64,000 bases of DNA, from NCBI RefSeq assembly GCF_000213175.1, contig NW_009799179.1, positions 4,442,171 through 4,506,170 of the forward strand. Reading direction: 5' to 3'. The translations under genes were made by a program, and so were the position numbers. The notes beneath the pieces were generated by a model, which was not told the DNA's origin, made no database searches, and saw only the letters and a list, made by a program, of their open reading frames with translations. Below, one piece after another: positions 9,335 to 17,086 of the stretch (its first letter is position 1; each line of letters opens with the position of its first letter). Source of the stretch: Neurospora tetrasperma FGSC 2508 (Eukaryota; Ascomycota; Sordariomycetes; Sordariales; Sordariaceae).

Positions 9335-11176
9335 ATGATTCTCTCGTCATTCATTTCAAAGTCAACACCCACTCCCCGACCGCATCACTTTGCCCTTCGG
9401 AATCTGGGTCTAGTCACAGCACCAGCAAACGACAAGGTCGGCCTCATAATGAGGAATATGGCTGGCAATAAGAGCAAGGCGGACGGTATGCGGCCAAAGG
9501 GGTCAGAAAAACGGACCTCCGGTGTGCAGAGCGCTTCGACCACCACCGAAACGAGCCGCTTTCTCTTTAAAACGGCAACAGCAACAACTGCAAAGACCGC
9601 ACCTGCCAGCACTCCCAGAAACCCTTTCGTCTTGCCATCAGCTGCGCCCTCAACGGGCCCAAACCCTAGCATCACAACTACCATCACCACCACCACCGAA
9701 ATAAAAACCCACAAGCCTCTTTCGAAAGAAGACTACCTTGCGCAAGCCGAGAGGCGGTATTTGGCCAGCCGTGCCAGAGCAGACGCTGAGCTCAGGAGAT
9801 TGTACCAAACTCGCCCATTTGCCAAACGTGCTGTCAAACGTTATACCCAAAGGAGGTCACAGTGGGCGGAATCTAGGAGGCGATTGCAAAAAGCCGGCGC
9901 TTTCTTAGAGAACACCATGGGCACCTTCAGCAATGCTCATACTTTGAACAACTCAAGACCCAGCGCGTCTGCTTCTAAGCCTCTACGAAAGACGTCACCC
10001 AAAGTCTCACCAGAGCCATCGTCTGCCAAACCCCCGGCCCTTGTTCAGAACAGTTTCAGTATAGGGGACCATCCTGATGATGACTGCAGCAAAGCCCCCA
10101 GTGTCACCAGCAGCTCCGACGAGACTGTCAAGTCAGACACTAGGACGGTTGACTCACTTTCCACAAATATCACGACACCCGATTTGTCCGATTGTGACAG
10201 TTTGGTCAAATCTGCAACGAAGCTGACCAAGCAGAAGACGACATCATCATCAGCTGTGATTCCCCCTTCACAAACTCAACCCGATCTCGTCACAGAACAA
10301 CCCAATCTGAAAGCGGAAAAGTTCAAAATCACAATCAACGTCGAACCCGTAGCTTCATCGAAGGAGTCCAAGTCGTCAGCCCAAAAAGGCAAAGAGGATG
10401 CGGTGCCAACAACCACCCACGGCTCTCTGACGCCAAAGAAGTCAGTTGACCAAAAGGGCGAGAAGAAGCAGAAATCGAGCAGCGACAAGGCGGACGGTCA
10501 AGAAATTCCGAAGGAGAAGAAGTCTAAGAAGCACAAGCGGGATGAAGAAATCGACAAGGAGGAAGGTGCCAGCGAGCAGCAGCCCAAGGCGAAAAAGTCC
10601 AAGACCTCAGCAGAGCCCCCCACATGCTCCGGTGCCGCCATGAGTCCTGCCTCTATCGACAAGTCATATAAACCCTACCCGAACGTGCCCCCAGAAATCA
10701 GGAAGGAGCTCTTCGTCATCAAGGCCGAAGAAATGCTCTTTAACCCGCTCGGCTATGATGATCTCGTCTACGATGACAACAGACCCAGGAGCAAGCGTCC
10801 GAAGTGGAGGAAGACTGGCCGCAACACAGGTCACAACGATATGATGATGTCCGGTGGTATCGGTCCTGCCGATCTCTCTTCTCCTTCCCACAAGTTGGGC
10901 AAGGGTGATGCCAACAAGAAGAACCGGTCGGACGGTGATGACAGTCTGTCGAAGCAGGTGCTTAAGAAGGGTCACAACAAGCGGGTTGCGGAGGAGGTTG
11001 CTTCGCTCAAGAAGTCCTCGGCGACGGCGGAGTCGGGGTCGAGTTTCGGCGAGAAGAGGGAGAAAGAGTTCAAGAAGAATAAGTACGGCCATCGGGATCA
11101 GCAGGGCGGGAAGAACTGGAAGCACAAGCCAAATCAGTCGGGAAGCTTGGCGGCTAAGTTCAGGAAGCACAAGTAA
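9335..11176 (+). CDS. Unrecognised lysine-rich, mostly disordered protein
   Basis: This is a single-exon ORF of 613 aa. The first ATG is at 9335; an alternative in-frame ATG at 9449 (MRNMAGNKSKADG) gives 575 aa and may be the true start, because the first 38 aa are unlike the rest. I do not recognise the family. Two segments look conserved rather than low-complexity. One is an Arg/Tyr-rich helical stretch near aa 130-200 (LAQAERRYLASRARAD…KRYTQRRSQWAESRRR). The other is a C-terminal block near aa 445-500 (YPNVPPEIRKELFVIKAEEM…NPLGYDDLVYDD). Between them are Ser/Thr/Pro linkers and Lys-rich runs (KEKKSKKHKRDEE) that could serve as nuclear localisation signals. A nuclear or nucleolar role is a guess from composition only. 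Confidence 0.75.
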   Translation: MILSSFISKSTPTPRPHHFALRNLGLVTAPANDKVGLIMRNMAGNKSKADGMRPKGSEKRTSGVQSASTTTETSRFLFKTATATTAKTAPASTPRNPFVLPSAAPSTGPNPSITTTITTTTEIKTHKPLSKEDYLAQAERRYLASRARADAELRRLYQTRPFAKRAVKRYTQRRSQWAESRRRLQKAGAFLENTMGTFSNAHTLNNSRPSASASKPLRKTSPKVSPEPSSAKPPALVQNSFSIGDHPDDDCSKAPSVTSSSDETVKSDTRTVDSLSTNITTPDLSDCDSLVKSATKLTKQKTTSSSAVIPPSQTQPDLVTEQPNLKAEKFKITINVEPVASSKESKSSAQKGKEDAVPTTTHGSLTPKKSVDQKGEKKQKSSSDKADGQEIPKEKKSKKHKRDEEIDKEEGASEQQPKAKKSKTSAEPPTCSGAAMSPASIDKSYKPYPNVPPEIRKELFVIKAEEMLFNPLGYDDLVYDDNRPRSKRPKWRKTGRNTGHNDMMMSGGIGPADLSSPSHKLGKGDANKKNRSDGDDSLSKQVLKKGHNKRVAEEVASLKKSSATAESGSSFGEKREKEFKKNKYGHRDQQGGKNWKHKPNQSGSLAAKFRKHK

Positions 11177-12221
11177 CTGGAATGTTGCAGAAAAGTGACG
11201 AGCGGGAGAAGATCAGCAAAGTCCAAAATGGATCACTGACGACAGGCGAAGACATGAGGTCCAGAGGCTGCTTCATTCAAGTCTGACGGGAGAAAGATAA
11301 TTTCCACGTCTGAGGACAGGAAACTTACCTTCTCTGCCTCTCGCCATCTTTGCCCACAATTCCATATACATGGCCAGGGCGGGAAGAATCAGACCGGTCC
11401 TCATAGACGGGTCACCCCCAGAGGAAGAATACGGGTGGTTGTTCTTTTCTACGACTGTTGCTCCAAAGCGCATGGTAGCATTTATAGTGGCGAGCGGAGG
11501 TTATTATTTGCATATTTGCTTTTATTTTGTCATTTGGCGCAGCGGTGGTTAAAACAAAGGCATATTCCTAGATGGACGGCAAGAAAGCAAAGAGGGGGCT
11601 AGATGGGCACAATACACGGCGGACTGGTGTGTGGCGTGGCGTAATCGCATTTGAAACCTTCGGAAGGCCGGTTTGGCAAGAATCATACTAGAGCTTCTTT
11701 TGCCTTTCCTTTTCATGTTCCAAGATTTAATGCCTCATCATTGCATGCCATATAGTCATTTGTCGGAATAGATACCCAAATTAGTATCGTCGCTCATATG
11801 TCAGCGGCGAGACAAGGGAGTTGTTGCTGGACGGAGAAAGTGTGCTATAGGCAACACATATCAAATGCTGCAGGAAAATTCATGTTGGCTTGTTGAATGG
11901 GAATAAAATGGAATCCATGACAGCCGCTCAAACGGGGCCAGCCATATGATGAGTACATGGAAGTAGGTAGTGAATCCCCCGAGCGTGGGGGAGCAAAGAA
12001 ACATTGATGATTGTAAGTGACAAAGAGAGTGAGGTATCCTAATAACACGCCATATGTACCAAAAACATCCAGGAAAAAAAAGAGACCGGCCCGTATTCAT
12101 ATCCCTTGATCCCACTTGCCGTGGGCTGCTGATGGGAATCAACCATCAGCCCACCGATAACCTGATAACATTACGAAAGAGATCCTCCACCAATCACCGC
12201 TCGACAAGCAAGGAAAACACC
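11177..12221. other. Convergent intergenic region without a visible gene
   Basis: This is the 3' flank of two converging genes. It contains only short ORFs on both strands with no family resemblance. Part of it should be 3' untranslated sequence. Confidence 0.5.
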
Positions 12222-13604
12222 TTAAAACCTCATCGCCCTCGCACGATCACATTCCTCCAGAAACTTATAAATGCCCTCTAACCCTTCATATCGGTCCTCC
12301 GTGCAGTGCTCACTAGAAGCACTCTTCAGAGACGGCGACATGCTCTCGTAACCTTCTGACTCTTCCGAAACAGCAGAGTGTTCCGATGCCAACAGCCACG
12401 GATTCTCCTCGATCTCCTCCGCGAACGCCTCATCGAGTTCCGAGCTCGCTGATGTGACCCTCGTCCGCACGGTCACGTTTGGTGACGTGAGTGCCTTGGA
12501 GCAGCCGTTGTCAGGGGCGTACGGAAACCGTAGCGCGACCTGGACACCGGCGTCCGCGTCGAAATCAGGATCCTCTCTGATGATTCCGCGCTGAACGCCA
12601 ACGTCATCGCACAGCCGCTCAACCGTTTCGGCATCTACGCCCGGGAACCGGACCCTCAGCAGGTCGGCCCGCTCCAGAGAGATGGGCAAGTCACCCAGCC
12701 GAGCGAGAGCCTTCAAATCTGCCATGACGGCTGCGAGATCCTTCAGCGTGCGGGCGAAGTCCACTGAAAGGACATCGAGGAAATTGTCGGCAAGAAGGGT
12801 GGCGCCGGCGGTCTGGATCTCGGCCTTGACGCTCTGGGAAGAGGGAATCATGGCGCCCAAGGGGCTAAGGGCCGTAATGGCGGGGCTGATGTGGAAGTCG
12901 ATGAACGAGCCCGGAGCGTGCGGCGCAACGGCGAGCTTATTACGTGCCTTCTCCTCGTCCACGCCAACGGCCCGGTACAGCTTCCGGCCGTCGGCCGAGT
13001 ATCCGTCGAAGTGAGCCCTCTGACCAGAGAGCCAGAAGGCGCGGACAGCTTGGCTCACATTCTGGACTACTTGAGCCGGGGCGGCGGGTGTGTGGCTGAA
13101 GTACCGCTTGCCACCGGCACGGCCGGCCCCGGAGAAGGAGTAGCCGCCTGCGGTACGGGGGAGGGCGCCTCCGGTGAGGTTCGGTCGGAGGGTGGAGGCG
13201 AAAGGAGCCCGGCCGGGCGACGCAGCTACAGCCCGGGAAATGTTTGAGACCGGGAGCTTGGACCGGTCAAAGCGAGATTGACCACCGGAAGAAGAGGATT
13301 GTCTCCCGGCGGTATTGCTGATGTAGCGACGGACAGTGGCATTGATGTTGGTGTAGGTTGAGTGCCACTTTGCACCACCTCGGCCGCTCTTCTGCTGGCG
13401 AAGCCATGCGCTGGGATGAATGGGTTGGCGGCTGCTGTTGACACCACTACGTACGGCAATTGGCTGGAGTTGTTGGGCTGGATTCGATGAACGTGTCGCG
13501 GCGGCGGCGAGCTTCGAGCGAAGCATCTTGGACGTGCGAGCCAGATTCTTGCCGAGAACACGCAGGGCGGCGGTAGCCCACATGCCTCCCACGGCGGGAG
13601 ACAT
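12222..13604 (-). CDS. Unrecognised protein with basic N-terminus (possibly mitochondrial)
   Basis: This is a single-exon ORF. The first ATG is at 13604 (MSPAVGGMWATAALRVLGKN), giving 460 aa. The first ~40 residues are rich in Arg, Lys, Ala and Ser and lack acids, as in a mitochondrial presequence. A further Arg/Ser/Gly-rich stretch reaches aa ~170. The folded part seems to begin near KRYFSHTPAAPAQVV and continues through QAVRAFWLSGQRAHFDGYSAD, ending in an acidic Ser-rich tail with a helical end (LEGIYKFLEECDRARAM). I recall, weakly, that some fungal databases label similar proteins 'casein kinase II beta 2 subunit', but no CK2-beta zinc finger is visible, so I do not adopt that name. Confidence 0.7.
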   Translation of the reverse strand: MSPAVGGMWATAALRVLGKNLARTSKMLRSKLAAAATRSSNPAQQLQPIAVRSGVNSSRQPIHPSAWLRQQKSGRGGAKWHSTYTNINATVRRYISNTAGRQSSSSGGQSRFDRSKLPVSNISRAVAASPGRAPFASTLRPNLTGGALPRTAGGYSFSGAGRAGGKRYFSHTPAAPAQVVQNVSQAVRAFWLSGQRAHFDGYSADGRKLYRAVGVDEEKARNKLAVAPHAPGSFIDFHISPAITALSPLGAMIPSSQSVKAEIQTAGATLLADNFLDVLSVDFARTLKDLAAVMADLKALARLGDLPISLERADLLRVRFPGVDAETVERLCDDVGVQRGIIREDPDFDADAGVQVALRFPYAPDNGCSKALTSPNVTVRTRVTSASSELDEAFAEEIEENPWLLASEHSAVSEESEGYESMSPSLKSASSEHCTEDRYEGLEGIYKFLEECDRARAMRF

Positions 13605-13900
13605 TTTGCGTGGTTGTATCGAGATTGAGTGAGGTTTTTGTTCTCTCACTTCAAGTCTTCAAGATGACGAAAAATCCGATGATAATTATGTCGATGTTGC
13701 GATGTTCTGAGAGGAGGGAGGTGATGACGATTGAGGCGGGTGTGGTCGGGACGGGGGGATGTCAATGAATGGGAGGCCTTATCGATAAGGATTCGCCACC
13801 GCCAGCCGCGGACTGTTTACCTCTCGTGCACAGATGAGGCAGCTGAACGACTAACATGCAACTAAAAGAAGTTGAGCGAGAAGATTCAATGCTTCGATTG
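13605..13900. promoter_or_regulatory. Divergent promoter interval upstream of the snoRNA host gene
   Basis: About 300 bp lie between the ATG of the minus-strand gene and the start of the likely snoRNA host transcript on the plus strand. It should contain both promoters. A GTGATGA at 13712 looks like a box C, but no box D lies at a workable distance. No TATA element is convincing. Confidence 0.35.
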
Positions 13901-14226
13901 ATGCATGGGCGAGCGGGCAGCTGGCAGTGCTGCGGCGGAGCCGAAACCTAGTGCAAATCCAGGTGGGGTTAAGCCTTTCCCTCGTCCCCAACCCGGCCCA
14001 TCTTCTCAGCCGCCCCACACAGATTGGATTGCGGTTTTAAACCAAAAATTTCTTCTGAGCTCCAAGCTTCGACTTCCTTTCTTCTTCCCAACCAGGAAGT
14101 CTGGAGCGTCGGTCGCCTGCGCGACATCGGTATTTCGTCGCCGGTACCGATGCTTCAGACTTCAATCCACAGCGAGGTAAGCATTGCAACTTTTTATTAC
14201 CCCTCACTGCCTGCTGCGCAGCCATT

Positions 14227-14312
14227 TGCTCCTGTGATGACCTTACACGAACAATCCAATTCTTACCTAGCCCATGGGGACTCCAATTTACTCTAGAATT
14301 ACCCTGAGAGCA
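14227..14312 (+). ncRNA. Box C/D snoRNA, U45-like, guide for 18S rRNA
   Basis: Box C is GTGATGA at 14234-14240 and box D is CTGA at 14304-14307. A five-base terminal stem TGCTC (14227-14231) / GAGCA (14308-14312) closes the molecule. The 13 nt upstream of box D (14291-14303, CTCTAGAATTACC) are perfectly complementary to the conserved 18S sequence GGTAATTCTAGAG near the 5' end of the small-subunit RNA. By the box D + 5 rule the base opposite 14299 is the second A of GGUAA, about A157 in yeast numbering and A159 in human, a site served in human by the U45 family. As I recall, budding yeast lacks this modification. I identified the rRNA match from memory, not by search. Confidence 0.8.
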
Positions 14313-14487
14313 AGATTGGCAGCAAGGCTTGTTGGTAATCGCTTGGTCACGAACATGACGCTAACTTTCTTCAGTGCTGGTATTTGTCTAGAATGGCTCA
14401 AGGCGACCTGTCTGGTTGCTCTTCATGGTGTCATTTCTTCACACATCAAAAGGTTTGTTTCACCTTTTCTTTATCATCGCATCCCCT

Positions 14488-14580
14488 CCTCCTTGATGAT
14501 CAACGTACAAAATAGGGAATTCCTCAAGCTTAATACATCATGTGGAATACTTTACTAGTTTCAGCCTTGTCTGATTGGAT
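14488..14580 (+). ncRNA. Box C/D snoRNA, snR41-like, guide for 18S rRNA
   Basis: Box C is TTGATGA at 14493-14499 (first base non-consensus) and box D is CTGA at 14571-14574. The guide 14557-14569 (AGTTTCAGCCTTG) is complementary over 13 nt to the universally conserved 18S sequence CAAGGCTGAAACT, with one further G-U pair. The fifth base above box D (C14566) pairs with a G of AAGG. This fits the Gm1126 site that yeast snR41 modifies; exact numbering should be checked. The terminal stem is weak (TCC/GGA). The element sits in intron 2, 52 nt upstream of its CTAAC. I found no guide for the second yeast snR41 target. Confidence 0.75.
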
Positions 14581-14913
14581 TCATAACTATTTGTTGCTTG
14601 TTTCATGATTTTGTTCTGACATCTTGCTAACTCGCGACTTTTCAGGTATGCTCATGGATCGCTTACTCCATTCTGGCACTATGACGAAGATTTGAACGAA
14701 CGGGCGGACATAAATGAAGCCTCTTTGCCCTCGTCTATCAAAGCAGGACTGTACATCCTGTGGGCGAGGTGCAGGGAGAAATTCTTGTTGAGAATTCGTC
14801 AGCTGATTTCGTGCCCTTGCACCATCTCTTGTCAACACATCAGAGTGTCTTGGGATCTATGGACTAACATGCCGATCCGCAGGTAATAACTCTTGCGCAT
14901 TCGTACTTTCTCT

Positions 14914-14996
14914 TTTATTATGTGATGAGACGATATTCACACTGTTTGACCCTCCTTCGGGTTGGAATGAACACTAAACAAAATCTGATTTAATGA
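14914..14996 (+). ncRNA. Box C/D snoRNA with D' guide for 25S rRNA (snR78-like)
   Basis: Box C is GTGATGA at 14922-14928 and box D is CTGA at 14985-14988. A six-pair terminal stem (TTATTA/TAATGA, one G-U) flanks them. An internal ACCC…GGGT hairpin separates the two halves. Upstream of a D'-like TTGA (14946-14949) lies TATTCACACTG (14934-14944), complementary over 11 nt to the conserved 25S sequence CAGTGTGAATA. The predicted site is the U of CAGU, which fits Um2421, the site of yeast snR78, with Um2417 four bases earlier in the same UCAGU. The antisense element above box D (14964-14984) has no rRNA target that I recognise. Confidence 0.68.
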
Positions 14997-15304
14997 GGTA
15001 TGTTTTTTGGTCACATTCTCGTTCATGATGACATTTTGCTAACTGTTTCACCAGACTGAAAATAATACATTCAGAAATTTGCTTCGTTCGGCGTACAGAT
15101 TTGTTGGCGGACGCTAACAGTTTCTCAGTTTTAGGCATCCCTTCAAGCGATTAGCATTGGGGTTGGTGGCGCTTGGGTGTTTAAGTGTTTGGGTAGCGAC
15201 ATCTGAATTGAAGCTCTTATTACTTCGATTTGATTCTAATCTGTTGCTGTTTACGCTTTTTCCCATGTGATGAAAACGTCTCGAGACTGCCGCTGTACGT
15301 TTAT

Positions 15305-17086
15305 TTATCGCGTCAACTGCAACCTTGCGTTCCAGCCGACGATGCAGCGTATCAGATCCCAATCACCATTGTTCCCAACCCAATCCGTTACTACGATACC
15401 TGTCCCAGCATCGCCGACGGTAAGCTCACCCGGTTGCTTCTGAGGAGCTCCGTGATCCATACACAGATACTCTATCATGTGTGGGTTGATCTTGGCAGCG
15501 ATTTTCTCGGGCCAGCAACTCGCATTGAAGAAGTTGCTGCCACTCAGAAAGTTGATAAATAGAGGCATCGGACCTCCAGCGGCTTCCGAATCCGGTATTC
15601 CAGACGGCCCATATACCTGCTGTGCCGCCCTCATCAACCCCTCCTTTGCGAACCCGATTTTCTTCTTTATGTGTTGCGTCTGCCCAACCTCGTAATAATC
15701 CTGAATCCGAATCCTTCCGCTCCCACACATCCCATCCGCGCAGTTATCCGGCCACACCGACCCATCAATTCCCATCCCCTCAGCCTGCAAACTCGGATCC
15801 AAGTGAAACCGCCTCACCAACACGATGCGCCCCCGCGCCTGCTCCAGCGTCGGGATCTCAGGTTTAAAATACCACCTATCCGGCGTCAGATAGTGAGCAG
15901 CCAGGTAAGTAGATAAGTTCTGGTCCGTCCCACGCCCCGTGCCTTCGCGCTTGATCGACATCAACACCGTCTCGGAAGGGTTGGCGTCCAGGAAAGCGTA
16001 GCACTCCGACAGCAAGTCGTGGAAGTACCTGGTTCCAGATAAAGCGACGGGGAAGGCGGAGTGGACTAGGCTGAGGTTGGGCGCTTTGGCTTTCTCTTTG
16101 TCTTTGCATGTCGGTTCCGGAGCCTGCGGCGACAGCTCAGGCTGGGGGGCGGGCGAGTTGGTGTCTGTCGGTGTCTCTGTCCGAGTTGAGGTGGGCGAGA
16201 TGGGGAAGGCGCCTGGTAAAGAGTCGGGTGTATCGAGCCGGGGAGAAGCGGTTTTGATAGGCGATGGGGAGCGCGAGGAGGGAGATGGACAGGATACACG
16301 CACGTCCAGGAAGCGCACTCCGTTGTCGAGCTGCTCGCGGATGGAAACGGCCTGGCATCGCACAGAGGGCAAAGCGACGTAGCAAGTCGGGCTGTTGTGC
16401 GTCCCTGGGATGCTGAGGGCTGATAAGGGGTAGGATGGGTCGAGCTCGGCCATCCACCGGTTGAGATGAGTGCTGCTGAAGATGGCAAGGAAGGAGTGGT
16501 GGGGCATATAGATGAGGGTGAAGTCGCGATCGGGGGGAGGGACTTGTTGCTGGTCTTGCAAGCCCGGAGGTAGGTTGGCTTTCATGACGATGCTCCGCGG
16601 TGAGGGGCCGGGGATGGAGACGGAGTAGGTGTATGGCTTGTTGGGCTCGGAGAAGGTGAGGCGGAGGGATTCGCCTTTGGAGGCATCGGGTAATGGGATG
16701 GAGGTCTTATGTTCGGAGAAGGGCTGGATGTGAACGTCTGTTATGTCTTGCTTGCCGGCTGTCCCTGGCTCCTGGGCCGCCCCGTCGAGATCCGTTGTTG
16801 CAGCAGCGGTTGGTGATGCGAGAGATGATTTAGAGGATTTGCCGGTGATGCGCGCCGTAATCTTCGCCAACCCGTTCGGCTTGCGAGCCTTGGTAGGGTC
16901 CTCATAGCGCTCTACTTCCTTCAGCTCGAGCGGCGTGATGGTCAGGTTGCGAATGGTGAGATTCTTCATCTTGACTCTCTTGATCGTGTCGATCCGGCGG
17001 TTCCGCCCGCTTGATGATGGTAATATGGGTACGGTAGCAGCTTTATGCGGTAAAGCATATGCTCTCGTCTCAAGGTAGCTGGACAT
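15305..17086 (-). CDS. PI-PLC X-domain protein, bacterial type
   Basis: This is a single-exon ORF of 593 aa starting at ATG 17086. The C-terminal ~390 aa carry a phosphatidylinositol phospholipase C X-domain of the bacterial or GPI-PLC type. The first catalytic His is in SIPGTHNS (aa ~228), followed by REQLDNGVRFLDVR, and the second His is likely the one in LSLVHSAF (aa ~337). Next come FLDANPSETVLMSIKREG and YLTPDRWYFKPEIPTLEQARG. Enzymes of this type cleave PI or GPI to diacylglycerol without calcium; neither a Y domain nor C2/EF-hand is seen. A Ser/Pro/Thr-rich insert (aa ~265-335) separates the two His motifs. The N-terminal ~190 aa (MKNLTIRNLTITPLELKEVE) are a fungal extension of unknown role. 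No signal peptide is evident, so cytosolic or membrane-associated action is inferred. Confidence 0.88.
   Translation of the reverse strand: MSSYLETRAYALPHKAATVPILPSSSGRNRRIDTIKRVKMKNLTIRNLTITPLELKEVERYEDPTKARKPNGLAKITARITGKSSKSSLASPTAAATTDLDGAAQEPGTAGKQDITDVHIQPFSEHKTSIPLPDASKGESLRLTFSEPNKPYTYSVSIPGPSPRSIVMKANLPPGLQDQQQVPPPDRDFTLIYMPHHSFLAIFSSTHLNRWMAELDPSYPLSALSIPGTHNSPTCYVALPSVRCQAVSIREQLDNGVRFLDVRVSCPSPSSRSPSPIKTASPRLDTPDSLPGAFPISPTSTRTETPTDTNSPAPQPELSPQAPEPTCKDKEKAKAPNLSLVHSAFPVALSGTRYFHDLLSECYAFLDANPSETVLMSIKREGTGRGTDQNLSTYLAAHYLTPDRWYFKPEIPTLEQARGRIVLVRRFHLDPSLQAEGMGIDGSVWPDNCADGMCGSGRIRIQDYYEVGQTQHIKKKIGFAKEGLMRAAQQVYGPSGIPDSEAAGGPMPLFINFLSGSNFFNASCWPEKIAAKINPHMIEYLCMDHGAPQKQPGELTVGDAGTGIVVTDWVGNNGDWDLIRCIVGWNARLQLTR

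Larger units (their letters stand above)
13905..15110 (+). ncRNA. Non-coding host gene with intronic box C/D snoRNAs (ends approximate)
   Basis: No protein frame runs through this region, yet it is full of splice signals. Intron 1 is 14177-14374 (GTAAGC…CTAAC…CAG). Intron 2 is 14453-14645 (GTTTGT…CTAAC…CAG). A third is 14883-15054 (GTAATA…CTAAC…CAG), with an alternative donor GTATGT at 14998. Each of the three holds one box C/D snoRNA about 45-52 nt upstream of its branch point, a spacing seen for intronic C/D snoRNAs in other eukaryotes. Segment 14646-14882 is bounded by AG|GT on both sides and has its own CTAAC, so it may be an exon or a further intron. Exon sequence seems free to drift, as expected for a host whose only products are snoRNAs. 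Transcript start and end are estimates. The host converges on the PI-PLC gene. Confidence 0.72.

Noticed and set aside
13905-14296. ORFs of 90-91 codons at the start of the snoRNA host
   Set aside because: They run into intron 1 and the first snoRNA, so they cannot be real coding exons as read; a short upstream ORF in the host RNA is possible but unsupported.
14569-14882. Minus-strand ORF 14587-14838 as a protein gene
   Set aside because: It overlaps the snoRNA box D side and plus-strand splice signals, and has no family resemblance.
15266-15310. GTGATGA at about 15268 as a fourth snoRNA box C
   Set aside because: No CTGA box D follows within the usual 60-120 nt before the PI-PLC stop codon, and no terminal stem is present.
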